From assembly GCA_018676275.1 (NCBI GenBank), contig JABHFC010000326.1:1-9038 (forward strand): a DNA stretch of 9,038 nt, in the 5' to 3' direction. Below, piece after piece: positions 1 to 7,166 of this stretch. Position 1 is the stretch's first letter; the number at the start of each line of letters is the position of its first letter. The notes below the pieces were generated by a model that was given only the letters and a program-made list of their open reading frames with translations, was not told the DNA's origin and searched no databases. A program made the translations under genes and the position numbers. The stretch is from Gammaproteobacteria bacterium (lineage in GTDB: Bacteria; Pseudomonadota; Gammaproteobacteria; Eutrophobiales; Eutrophobiaceae).

Positions 1-600
1 AAATCGATCATAAAGAAGAAATACAGTGAACGGCACGATGAAATACTGGATGTAACCATTAATGTGCTCGCCAACGAAGGCTACACTTCTTTAAGTATGC
101 GAGGCATTGCTGATCGCATTGGTATTCATCTATCGACTCTTCAGTATTACTTCCCGACTAAACGAGATTTGCTAAAAAGCACCATTGAGAAAAGTATCGG
201 AACCATGGTAAGAATGATGGATGAAATCATCTTGAGTTCTTCAATAGCCCCCGAGAAAGTACTAAGAAAAGCATTAAGAATTCACTTAAAGGCCTGTCAT
301 GATCCAACAATAGCCAAACTGTTTTTGGCTTTATGGGGAATGTCAGGTCATGATGAAGATGTAAACTTTTTACTGGCTGAGGTTTACAAAAAAGATTGCC
401 AACGATATTCAGCCTTAATAAAAAAAGCTAATCCACAGTTAACAAAAAAAGATTGTGAGAACAAAGCCATTTTAATCCTTGCTCAACTTGAAGGTCTGCT
501 ATTATTTATTTCGCCTGAGAAACCTTTTGCCTCGAAAGCCCGTGTAATAGAGAAACAGCTCTGGATTTCCATTGAAACCCTAATTAGAAAGCGGTGTTAA
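1..600 (+). CDS. TetR/AcrR-family transcriptional regulator, 5'-truncated by the window edge
   Basis: A cytoplasmic DNA-binding regulator, probably a ligand-responsive repressor. The frame is open from base 1 to the stop at 598-600, giving 199 visible residues. The GTG at 64 is not the likely start, because the residues before it (KYSERHDEILDVTINVLANEG) form the normal first helix of a TetR DNA-binding domain. The true start therefore lies just left of the window. Visible residues about 30-57 form the helix-turn-helix (LSMRGIADRIGIHLSTLQYY, then FPTKRDLL), matching the TetR pattern. The remaining ~140 residues are a mostly helical ligand/dimer domain with no recognisable subfamily. The total size fits TetR proteins, which are usually about 190-220 residues. 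The gene looks more A/T-rich than the enzyme genes downstream. It lies co-directionally before the AraC gene, 229 bases away, so it may be separate from the catabolic operon. Its ligand is unknown. Confidence 0.9.
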   Translation, partial: KSIIKKKYSERHDEILDVTINVLANEGYTSLSMRGIADRIGIHLSTLQYYFPTKRDLLKSTIEKSIGTMVRMMDEIILSSSIAPEKVLRKALRIHLKACHDPTIAKLFLALWGMSGHDEDVNFLLAEVYKKDCQRYSALIKKANPQLTKKDCENKAILILAQLEGLLLFISPEKPFASKARVIEKQLWISIETLIRKRC

Positions 601-665
601 CGTCTCTTTCTGGCACAAAGCAGATCATTGGGGCTGAGCATTATCGAAATCTTTGGATAAGTGCG

Positions 666-676
666 TTCAATGATTG
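666..676. promoter_or_regulatory. Copy of the TTCAATGATTG motif between the two regulators
   Basis: This 11-base sequence is identical to the core of the 15-base palindrome at 2031-2045. Here only the inner arms CAAT/ATTG are symmetric, because the right side continues GG instead of AA. It lies 66 bases after the TetR stop and about 154 bases before the AraC start. A heptamer CGTTCAA that begins this copy (664-670) recurs at 804-810, close to the AraC start. It may be a weaker operator for one of the two local regulators; binding is inferred only from sequence matching. The rest of the 601-829 gap shows a short GGCCT/AGGCC hairpin (774-791) and no convincing promoter or terminator. Confidence 0.3.
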
Positions 677-829
677 GGCAATAGCAGTGACTTAGTAATG
701 AGCAGTCGATTTCTACTTATCCCAGGAAGTTAATTTGTCAATACCATATTTAGATCGTTAAGGGGTGAAATATGGCCTTTTTAGTCAGGCCGGTGGCATA
801 ATCCGTTCAAATAAAATATGTAAGTTCTC

Positions 830-1846
830 ATGCAAAAGCAAGAAAATCCTATTCCGATCATATACTCCAGAATCCTGCTAGATCTTCTCGCAGAGCATGG
901 GCTTCATGCGTCAGCTATCTTACGTGGCACAGGTGTAGAATTAAGTGCCGTCGCTGATCCGGAGTACAAGCTTGATATAAAACAGCAAAATGCTATTTAC
1001 GAAAATGCCCTCAGTGTTTCTAAAATTCAAGGGTTGGGGTTGATGCATGGTGAGAGAATCCTGCCAACTCATCTGGGCATTGTTGGCTATGCTATACAAA
1101 CATCGACGAATCTGCGTCAGGCACTGAAACTTCTTGTACGTTATCGACCAATGGTGGGGTCGTTAGTGGATTATCAGTTACGAACAGAAAATGAAACAAC
1201 TACTCTTGCTTTCACCAATACGTCTGTGCATAACAGTCTTCGACGCTATGTGCTTGAAGAACACATTGCGAGTATTGATCGTATACTCAAATTGATAACC
1301 GGTAACCGTTTTCATGCGACGAAAATCAGCTTCGATTATCCGGAGCCATCCTACTTACCTCTTTATGGAAAAACCTTCGATTGTCCTTTGTCTTTCTCCA
1401 GTTCGGTAACTGAATATCAATTCGATGCCAAATTGCTGAACCTCGGTCTGGTATTTGCGGATCCCAGTACTTCCAAGGCCTGTGAACGTAAATGTGATGC
1501 CATCATTGCCAGGATAAGTGACGCTGGCAGTGATGTAGATGAGATAAGACGTGTCATTTTAATGTTGCCCTGTGATTCTCGTAATCTCAGCGCAGTCGCG
1601 GCGGAAATGAATATCAGCTCCCGCAGTGTTCGGCGTAAATTAATGGCAGAGCAAAAAACTTTTCAGGGCTTGCTAGATGAAATTCGTCTGGAACTTGCGA
1701 CGGACTATCTTAGAAACACAAAACTTACCCTGGAAGATATTGCGCCGCTATTGGGTTTTTCAGATGCCTCTAATTTTCGACAGGCTTTCAAAAAATGGAC
1801 CGGCAGGCCACCTGGCACGTTTCGTAACAAGATTACCGGCGGCTAG
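830..1846 (+). CDS. AraC-family transcriptional regulator with N-terminal arabinose-binding-like (OruR-type) domain
   Basis: A 338-residue DNA-binding regulator, probably an activator of nearby catabolic genes. Residues about 20-210 resemble the N-terminal sensor domain of the OruR-like AraC group (PF12625 type), including the GLGLMHGERILPTHLGIVGY stretch. Residues about 250-335 form the AraC DNA-binding domain: a first helix-turn-helix at about 253-273 (NLSAVAAEMNISSRSVRRKL) and a second at about 300-322 (LEDIAPLLGFSDASNFRQAF), followed by the KKWTGRPPGTFR signature end. Length is normal for the group. The ATG at 830 is the first possible start, since an in-frame stop lies at 821-823. No clear Shine-Dalgarno sequence precedes it, and an AT-rich TAAAAT lies at 812-817. 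Members of this group regulate amino-acid or opine-like catabolism in Pseudomonas, which fits the downstream nitrogen enzymes. The effector is unknown. Confidence 0.92.
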   Translation: MQKQENPIPIIYSRILLDLLAEHGLHASAILRGTGVELSAVADPEYKLDIKQQNAIYENALSVSKIQGLGLMHGERILPTHLGIVGYAIQTSTNLRQALKLLVRYRPMVGSLVDYQLRTENETTTLAFTNTSVHNSLRRYVLEEHIASIDRILKLITGNRFHATKISFDYPEPSYLPLYGKTFDCPLSFSSSVTEYQFDAKLLNLGLVFADPSTSKACERKCDAIIARISDAGSDVDEIRRVILMLPCDSRNLSAVAAEMNISSRSVRRKLMAEQKTFQGLLDEIRLELATDYLRNTKLTLEDIAPLLGFSDASNFRQAFKKWTGRPPGTFRNKITGG

Positions 1847-2030
1847 TCAACGCCATCCATATTTTTCCTGGTTTTTGGACGAGTGGGTTCTGAAGTAAAA
1901 GAGTTATTAATGACCATACATATTCTCCTACTGTCCTGATCCCACCTTCTACATAGTTTGTCGTTGTAACAAAATAAACAATTATCAAGGCAGTCTATGT
2001 GAGGAACCAGATAGATTATGCTTCACCTTA

Positions 2031-2045
2031 TTTCAATGATTGAAA
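2031..2045. promoter_or_regulatory. Perfect 15-base palindrome upstream of the MFS gene, putative operator
   Basis: TTTCAATGATTGAAA has two perfect 7-base arms around a central G, ending 30 bases before the MFS start codon. Its core is repeated exactly at 666-676. A dyad of this size directly before the first gene of the enzyme run is the arrangement expected of a TetR-type operator, and both a TetR and an AraC gene lie just upstream. A weak promoter-like pair (TTGTCG 1958-1963 and AATTAT near 1980-1985) lies upstream, but it is not convincing. The rest of the 1847-2075 gap shows only a spaced ACATAG/CTATGT inverted pair (1951-1956, 1995-2000). Confidence 0.45.
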
Positions 2046-2075
2046 AGGCTATTCGGAAAATATGGTTTGTATTAA

Positions 2076-3245
2076 ATGCCATCAATAATTCGCATTTCTG
2101 AAGACGAGTCCTTCCGCGCGCTATTGGCAGGAGCGTTGCTCTATACCATTGGCCCGGCAGCAATCCTGTTAATGCCGATGATTGTAGGTGTTTACATAGA
2201 TGAGCTTGGATTCACTAATAAAGAGGCGGGATTTCTGGCTTCTGCCGAGGCAATGGGTATGGCTATTGCCTCAATACTGGGTTTGTTCTGGATAAGAAAA
2301 TTGAATTGGCACTACGTAGCTTTTATCGGGCTTGTCACGTCCATGTTGGCAAATTTTGCTGCAACTGAAATTAACAGTTTCATACCGATGATCTTCTGTC
2401 GCTTCCTTGCCAGTGTGAGCGCGGGTACTGCATTCGCCGTTTCTATCGCAAGCCTGGGAGAACAACGTGAACCCGAAAGGGCTTATGGCGTTGGGCTGGC
2501 GGTGCAAACAGCGCTATTGATTCTAATGCTAGCCCTATCTTCTACAATTATTAATCGATGGGGTATCGATGGCCTGTTTTCAATGTTGGCCCTGCTTAGT
2601 TTGCTTGTCGCATTACCGGTTGTTTGCTTACCAAAGCGAAGTGAAAAAGGTCAACAGCCCGAGTTGCTCAAAACGAGTAATAACATTCTCAATACGGGTT
2701 CTATTATGCTCGTACTGTTAGCGACACTGGTTCATTTCATCGGCACCGTTGGGTTCTGGACTTACCTGGAACGAATTGCTGACATGGCAGGGCATTCAAC
2801 AGCCTTGATAGGTACGGTACTTGCCCTGGCACTGGGCGCAGGAATGCTCGGAGGTTCAGTGGCCGCATGGCTAAGTGACCGTTTCGGCTTTGCCTGGCCA
2901 TTTGCTATCTCTACTGTTTTTCTTGTCATTTCGGTAGCGCTGGCCGTTGGCGATATTAACGTCTTACTTTTTGCCATTTCCGCCATTGTTTTTGATTTTA
3001 TGTGGGTGTTTGCAAATGCTTACCAGATCGCTTTGGTGGCAAGGTTGGATACAGGAGGTCGATTCGTAGTTTTAGTGCCGGCCGCTCAGGGAATTGGGGC
3101 AATGGCTGGTCCGGCTATCGCAGCTGTGTTTATACAGGGAGATTATTATTTGCCGGTTAATATTATGGCGATCATCTGCTTCATCTTTAGTCTATTTCTA
3201 TTTTTAATAGTATTACCAAAATTTAAGAATTCAGGAACGACATAA
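2076..3245 (+). CDS. Major facilitator superfamily transporter, 12 transmembrane segments
   Basis: A 389-residue inner-membrane secondary transporter. Twelve hydrophobic segments are visible, roughly at residues 15-41, 50-73, 79-98, 102-124, 136-159, 165-186, 208-229, 241-264, 272-291, 294-320, 326-352 and 357-381. A charged loop at about 187-207 separates the two six-helix halves. The loop between helices 8 and 9 carries WLSDRFG (265-271), a motif-A-like sequence; the matching loop in the first half (WIRKLNWHY) is degenerate. The ATG at 2076 is the first in-frame start, since a stop lies at 2073-2075; the ribosome-binding site is weak. Only 36 bases separate it from the ureohydrolase gene, which suggests cotranscription. 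Its cargo, and even its direction of transport, cannot be read from the sequence. Context favours import of the compound the enzymes degrade; export of a toxic relative is the alternative. Confidence 0.9.
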   Translation: MPSIIRISEDESFRALLAGALLYTIGPAAILLMPMIVGVYIDELGFTNKEAGFLASAEAMGMAIASILGLFWIRKLNWHYVAFIGLVTSMLANFAATEINSFIPMIFCRFLASVSAGTAFAVSIASLGEQREPERAYGVGLAVQTALLILMLALSSTIINRWGIDGLFSMLALLSLLVALPVVCLPKRSEKGQQPELLKTSNNILNTGSIMLVLLATLVHFIGTVGFWTYLERIADMAGHSTALIGTVLALALGAGMLGGSVAAWLSDRFGFAWPFAISTVFLVISVALAVGDINVLLFAISAIVFDFMWVFANAYQIALVARLDTGGRFVVLVPAAQGIGAMAGPAIAAVFIQGDYYLPVNIMAIICFIFSLFLFLIVLPKFKNSGTT

Positions 3246-3249
3246 GAAT

Positions 3250-3261
3250 TTAAATTTGAGT
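3250..3261 (+). repeat. 12-base direct repeat TTAAATTTGAGT, copy 1
   Basis: Lies in the 36-base gap before the ureohydrolase gene, with exactly 20 bases between its end and the ATG at 3282. An identical copy occupies 4371-4382, again exactly 20 bases before the next start codon. The flanking bases do not match, so this is not simply a longer duplicated leader. Its role is unknown; it could be a translational enhancer, a processing site or chance. Confidence 0.5.
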
Positions 3262-3272
3262 AAATTAATACC

Positions 3273-3277
3273 GGAGG
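3273..3277 (+). promoter_or_regulatory. Strong Shine-Dalgarno sequence for the ureohydrolase
   Basis: GGAGG lies four bases before the ATG at 3282. It is the best ribosome-binding site in the window. It fixes the ureohydrolase start, including its long N-terminal extension, and suggests the enzyme is made in larger amounts than its neighbours. Confidence 0.7.
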
Positions 3278-3281
3278 ATAT

Positions 3282-4370
3282 ATGCCAAAAATTAGCCAAG
3301 CTAAAATTGCGAAATATCAGAAACTGGGTCTACGTTCTGCCATGAAACTGAAGAATAAGGAGCTCGGTGATTTCTTTCAGCGTGCTGAAGCGGAAGATTG
3401 CAGGATGTTTCAATTTCCTTTCAATCTACAGGGTAAGGACTGGGGGTTTTTCCGCGCACCACATTCAAAGAACCTCGATGGGGTAGACATCGCCTGTGTT
3501 GGTATTCCACTGGATAGCAGTGCGCCCAATTTTGCCGGCACACGTCACGGGCCGGAAGCTGTAAGGCGATGGTCGCACCTGCAGGGTCCCATGCACCATT
3601 TGACTAAACTAATCCCTTTTGAGAATTGCAATATTGTTGAATATGGCGACGTTGATTTCAGCGGTTTGAATCATGAGGATCGAATCAACGATATTTACGA
3701 GACATATACGAAAATAAAAGATGCTGGCGTAATCCCGCTGAGCGTAGGTGGCGAACACACGATGAGTTATCCCATACTGAAAGCGATAGCTCGGGATGAA
3801 CCAGTAGGGTTGATTCACATAGACGCTCACGGTGATACAACAGGATTTCTCTCTGATGATGAGAGTGAGATTCATGATGGTAATTGTTTCAGTCGTGCAG
3901 CCATCGATGGACTAATCGATCCGGAAAGAACCATTCAGATAGGTATACGTGGTGCCAGTTCATGGTGTTGGGAGTTTTCCGAAGATACGGGTATGCGCGT
4001 CGTTTACGCTGAAGAAATTCAGGAGCGGGGTGTTAAGCCTATAGTTGATGAAGCGAGAGAGTTGATGGGAAATGGACCCTGCTATTTAACCATAGATGTT
4101 GATGCACTTGATCCTGCCTATATGCCGGGCACAGGTGTACCGGAGCCTTTCGGTCTGACACCTTTAGAAGTCAGAGACATCGTTCGTGGAATGCGGTGCC
4201 TGAATATTGTTGGAGCTGATATCGCCGAAATATGTCCAGCACGGGATTCACAGGAAATCTCTGCAAACCTGGGTGCGGCTTTTGCTTTTGAAATGTTATG
4301 TCTATTGACAGAATCACAAGTTGCACGGACCGGGAATACTCGAAGAACGCATTGGCAGAAACAGGACTAA
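3282..4370 (+). CDS. Agmatinase/arginase-superfamily ureohydrolase (guanidino-compound amidinohydrolase)
   Basis: A cytoplasmic binuclear metal enzyme that should hydrolyse a guanidino compound to urea plus an amine. The full metal set is present: H159 in GGEHT, D181/H183/D185 in DAHGDT, and D272/D274 in TIDVDALDP. E288 in GTGVPEPFGL and H198 in HDGNCF match active-site positions of agmatinases. Residues about 68-345 are the catalytic domain. The ~65-residue N-terminal region, with its lysine-rich start and the DWGFFRAP segment, is longer than in E. coli SpeB, making this 362-residue protein larger than typical agmatinases (~305-320). A strong GGAGG supports the start. Family members include agmatinase, guanidinobutyrase, guanidinopropionase and the nickel guanidine hydrolase. 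The fourth position of DAHGDT is Gly, where classical agmatinases usually have Thr, Ser or Pro. The superfamily call is secure; the substrate is open. It sits 32 bases before an aminotransferase gene. Confidence 0.93.
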   Translation: MPKISQAKIAKYQKLGLRSAMKLKNKELGDFFQRAEAEDCRMFQFPFNLQGKDWGFFRAPHSKNLDGVDIACVGIPLDSSAPNFAGTRHGPEAVRRWSHLQGPMHHLTKLIPFENCNIVEYGDVDFSGLNHEDRINDIYETYTKIKDAGVIPLSVGGEHTMSYPILKAIARDEPVGLIHIDAHGDTTGFLSDDESEIHDGNCFSRAAIDGLIDPERTIQIGIRGASSWCWEFSEDTGMRVVYAEEIQERGVKPIVDEARELMGNGPCYLTIDVDALDPAYMPGTGVPEPFGLTPLEVRDIVRGMRCLNIVGADIAEICPARDSQEISANLGAAFAFEMLCLLTESQVARTGNTRRTHWQKQD

Positions 4371-4382
4371 TTAAATTTGAGT
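4371..4382 (+). repeat. 12-base direct repeat TTAAATTTGAGT, copy 2
   Basis: Starts immediately after the ureohydrolase stop codon and ends 20 bases before the preferred aminotransferase start at 4403. This is the same sequence and the same distance as copy 1 at 3250-3261. The equal spacing gives mild independent support for 4403 as the true aminotransferase start. Confidence 0.5.
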
Positions 4383-4402
4383 CTAGTTCGAAGGTACCAA
4401 CG

Positions 4403-5776
4403 ATGAAAAAAACTGAATCGAATCATAATCCAACTTTAGCAATCTTACCGGCGTTTCAGCGTTTATCAGATAATACACGTGACAACACTATTGTTATGAC
4501 TAGTGGCAAGGGCATTTTTGTTTATGACGATAAAGGTAATGAATATCTCGAAGCTACCTCTTCATTTTATGGCGCGATCCTCGGTTATGGAGATGAAGAA
4601 TTAATCGCGGCAATCGAAGAACAATTACATAAATTACCGTTTTATCCGCCCGGTGTTTATCGCGGCAATGACAAGGCAATAGAGCTTGCTGATAAACTGG
4701 TCTCCATGGTTCCTTTGAAAGATGCACGCGTTGCTTTTGGTACATCTGGATCTGAAGCAAATGAATATGCCTTAAAAATGATCCTGTTTCGGAATATCGC
4801 GCGAGGTGAAACTGAACGTAAAAAAGTAATTAGCCGTGTCGGCTGTTATCACGGTAGTACTATTGTTGCCGCGAGCATGACTTCCAGCGAGGGTGAAAAT
4901 CGTGAATTCGGCCTACCACTGCCTGGATACTTAAGTACGATACAACCGGATTATTTTAATTTACATCATGAAGGTGAAGACGAAGAACAATTTGTGCAAC
5001 GGAATATAGAAACGATTGAACAACTGATATTAAAAGAAGGATCTGAAACCGTCGCTGCGTTTATTGCAGAGCCGGTTTCTTATAACGCTGGCCTGACCAT
5101 ACCCTCACTTAATTATTTTCCTGAATTAAAGTCCATGTTACAACGTTACAAAGTGGAATTAATAGTGGATGAAGTGGTTACAGGTTTTGGTCGCACCGGG
5201 AACATGTTTGGCAGTCAAACATTCAATATCGAACCGAGCTGTATGACTTTTGCAAAAGGATTTTCCTCTGCCTATATTCCCATCTCTGCGGCAGTCATCC
5301 CCGGTGATATTTATACTGAGATTGAGAAGGAAGTCGACAGCTTGGGTTTCTTTGGTCACGGTGCAACTTATCAGGGACATGCGGTAGCTTCTGCTGCTGC
5401 GCTTAAGACGATTGATATTGTCGAAAAACGCGAGTTGCCTGCTCATGCTGCCAGGGCAGGTGAATACCTGTTAAAGAAAGTGAAGCAATATAATAGTCAT
5501 CCGCTGGTAATCAATACTCGAGGTATCGGCCTTAGTGCGGCAATCGAATTTCGTCATGATGATAACAGCGGTTACCCCGGTCACTACCCCTGTAAATTTA
5601 CTGAACTTATATATGAAAAAGCCCCCGAACACGGCTTGATTGTTCGTCAACAGGGATCTTCCATTTTGTTTACACCGCCATTAGTCATTACTCAAAATGA
5701 GATTGATGAAATTTTTCGTCGTTTCGATCTTGCCCTGCATGCGGCAGAAATGGCGTTTCCAGATTATAAAATGTAG
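4403..5776 (+). CDS. Class III PLP-dependent aminotransferase (omega-amine / GABA-type)
   Basis: A 457-residue fold-type I transaminase that should move the terminal amino group of an amine or omega-amino acid to a keto acid, leaving an aldehyde. Visible motifs are GTSGSEANEYALKM (113-126, phosphate binding), CYHGSTIVAASMTS (148-161), IVDEVVTGFGRTG (254-266, with D256 contacting the cofactor ring), and K285 in FAKGFSS, the expected Schiff-base lysine. The region GHGATYQGHAVASAAAL (318-334) is also typical. The frame is open back to an ATG at 4298, but that start would overlap the ureohydrolase by 73 bases and add 35 residues unlike the family. GAAGG at 4390-4394 supports the ATG at 4403. Length is normal (about 430-470). 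Placed directly after a ureohydrolase, it fits conversion of GABA, putrescine or a similar product. The exact donor is not determined. Confidence 0.92.
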   Translation: MKKTESNHNPTLAILPAFQRLSDNTRDNTIVMTSGKGIFVYDDKGNEYLEATSSFYGAILGYGDEELIAAIEEQLHKLPFYPPGVYRGNDKAIELADKLVSMVPLKDARVAFGTSGSEANEYALKMILFRNIARGETERKKVISRVGCYHGSTIVAASMTSSEGENREFGLPLPGYLSTIQPDYFNLHHEGEDEEQFVQRNIETIEQLILKEGSETVAAFIAEPVSYNAGLTIPSLNYFPELKSMLQRYKVELIVDEVVTGFGRTGNMFGSQTFNIEPSCMTFAKGFSSAYIPISAAVIPGDIYTEIEKEVDSLGFFGHGATYQGHAVASAAALKTIDIVEKRELPAHAARAGEYLLKKVKQYNSHPLVINTRGIGLSAAIEFRHDDNSGYPGHYPCKFTELIYEKAPEHGLIVRQQGSSILFTPPLVITQNEIDEIFRRFDLALHAAEMAFPDYKM

Positions 5777-5791
5777 AGAGAGGTTGCTACG

Positions 5792-7099
5792 ATGCAAGAT
5801 CCGAATATTAAAACCAACATTCTCAAATCTGTAGAGAACCTGAAAGAAGAATTGATCAGCTTGCTGGTAGATACCATCAGGATTCCCAGTGTCAATCCAA
5901 GTTTGCCAAATACCAATCCTGATCTTTATCCCTGTGGTGAATCCAATGTGGCAGAATATCTGGCACCGGTAATGGCGGATATGGGCCTGGAAGTTGATCT
6001 TTTTGCGGAAGTGGATGACAGGAAAAATGTATGCGGTGTTTGGAAAGGAACAGGTGAGGGTAAGTCGTTAATATTTAACGGTCACATGGATGTCGTGCCT
6101 CCCGGTCCCCTGGATGACTGGACAGTGGCTGATCCGTGGAGCGGTAAAATAGTCGATGGAAAAATTTATGGCCGAGGTGCTGCTGATATGAAAAGTGGAA
6201 ACGCAGCGGCGATTATGGGATTGAAGGCGGTGCTTGATGCTGGTTATAAACCCAGAGGAGACGTCATTCTGCAAAACGTGGTTGGTGAAGAGAATATGGA
6301 AACTGCTGCCGGCACAGGTGCCTTTCTTAAACGTGGCTATACTGCCGATGCCGCAATCGTGGTCGAATCATCTAGCTTTCCACAAAGCCTGTCTCTTTGT
6401 ACAGCACAAGCGAACAACCAGGTGTGTCTTATAAAGGTGAAGGGTAAGACTTTACACTGCGCATTACGCGGAGAAACAATTCGGGCTGGTGGCTATGGCT
6501 CACAAATGGGGGTCAATTCCATAGACAAGGCCATGCTGATCTATAACGGTTTAAAACGTCTTGAAGATGAGTGGGGGAGAACGAAATCTCATCCACTCTG
6601 GACCCGCCCTGGTTATTTCTCCATCTATCCGACGGTGTTCAATGGTGGCCGTGCAGAAGATGGTCCAACCCTGATGTCGGCAGAAACAATGATGTGTTAC
6701 ATCATTAACAGCCCGCCTGATGAGTCGCCCGAGCAGACACGGGAGGAAGTGGAAAAAGTTATTCAATTGCTTTGTCAGACAGATGACTGGTTAAGAGAAA
6801 ATCCGCCTCAGCTGGAGTGGGTATTAAACTGGCCTGGTTGGGAACTCGAATCCAACGCACCAATTTGTCAGGCGGTTCATCATGCCTACGAGACAACTTT
6901 TAATAAGGAACCAAATTATTATGGATTCTGGTCTGCATCTGATGCAACTTTTCTTACTCAGGCCGGGATCCCAACAATATGCCTTGGACCAGGCTCAGTA
7001 CAACATGCTCATGCTGCGAATGAGCAAGTGGAGATTGAAGAATTGGTAAACGCCTCTAAAATATATGCTATGTCTATCGCAGAATGGTGTGGTGTATGA
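5792..7099 (+). CDS. M20-family zinc metallo-hydrolase (ArgE/DapE-like deacylase or peptidase)
   Basis: A 435-residue cytoplasmic amidohydrolase expected to cut an N-acyl or peptide-like amide bond with two metal ions. The ligands are all visible: H98 and D100 in NGHMDVVPPG, D132 in YGRGAADMKSG (bridging), E167 in VVGEEN with E166 as general base, E192 in VVES, and H407 in HAHAANE. The insert at about 205-320 is the usual dimerisation domain, with VKGKTLHCALRG carrying its conserved His (H222). There is no signal peptide. The start at 5792 is backed by GAGAGAGG (5776-5783), which overlaps the stop of the aminotransferase; the 15-base gap implies cotranscription. Relatives include acetylornithine deacetylase, succinyl-diaminopimelate desuccinylase and aminoacylases. 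Here it may release the free guanidino compound from an acylated or conjugated form, but its substrate is not evident. Confidence 0.92.
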   Translation: MQDPNIKTNILKSVENLKEELISLLVDTIRIPSVNPSLPNTNPDLYPCGESNVAEYLAPVMADMGLEVDLFAEVDDRKNVCGVWKGTGEGKSLIFNGHMDVVPPGPLDDWTVADPWSGKIVDGKIYGRGAADMKSGNAAAIMGLKAVLDAGYKPRGDVILQNVVGEENMETAAGTGAFLKRGYTADAAIVVESSSFPQSLSLCTAQANNQVCLIKVKGKTLHCALRGETIRAGGYGSQMGVNSIDKAMLIYNGLKRLEDEWGRTKSHPLWTRPGYFSIYPTVFNGGRAEDGPTLMSAETMMCYIINSPPDESPEQTREEVEKVIQLLCQTDDWLRENPPQLEWVLNWPGWELESNAPICQAVHHAYETTFNKEPNYYGFWSASDATFLTQAGIPTICLGPGSVQHAHAANEQVEIEELVNASKIYAMSIAEWCGV

Positions 7100-7101
7100 T
7101 A

Positions 7102-7132
7102 TTTACTGGATTATGTGAAAATCATTTATGAT
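7102..7132 (+). promoter_or_regulatory. Possible internal promoter before the amidase gene
   Basis: TATGAT at 7127-7132 matches five of six bases of a -10 box. TTTACT at 7102-7107 is a weak -35 at a long 19-base spacing. The -10 overlaps a small inverted repeat, ATCAT-TT-ATGAT (7121-7132). The 67-base gap is the widest inside the enzyme run, so partly independent expression of the amidase is possible. This is weak evidence. Confidence 0.22.
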
Positions 7133-7166
7133 GTGTTTCGTAAATATAATTTAAGAGAATCATCCA

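Noticed and set aside
64..600. TetR gene starting at GTG 64
   Set aside because: The open frame continues to base 1 and the residues before 64 form the first helix of the TetR DNA-binding domain, so the start lies off the window.
774..791. GGCCT/AGGCC hairpin before the AraC gene as a terminator for TetR
   Set aside because: The stem has five pairs, the T-run is in the loop rather than after the stem, and it lies 170 bases after the TetR stop.
1677..1898. Small + strand frame overlapping the end of the AraC gene
   Set aside because: Almost all of it is an alternate frame of the conserved AraC DNA-binding domain, and it has no family features of its own.
1951..2000. Spaced inverted pair ACATAG / CTATGT as a terminator or riboswitch
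   Set aside because: Only six base pairs across a 38-base spacer with no T-tract; it does not match a riboswitch I recognise, including the guanidine riboswitches as far as can be judged by eye.
4298..4402. Longer aminotransferase start at 4298, overlapping the ureohydrolase
   Set aside because: It would add 35 residues of non-family sequence read out of frame within the ureohydrolase 3' end. The ATG at 4403 has a GAAGG site and gives a normal-length protein.
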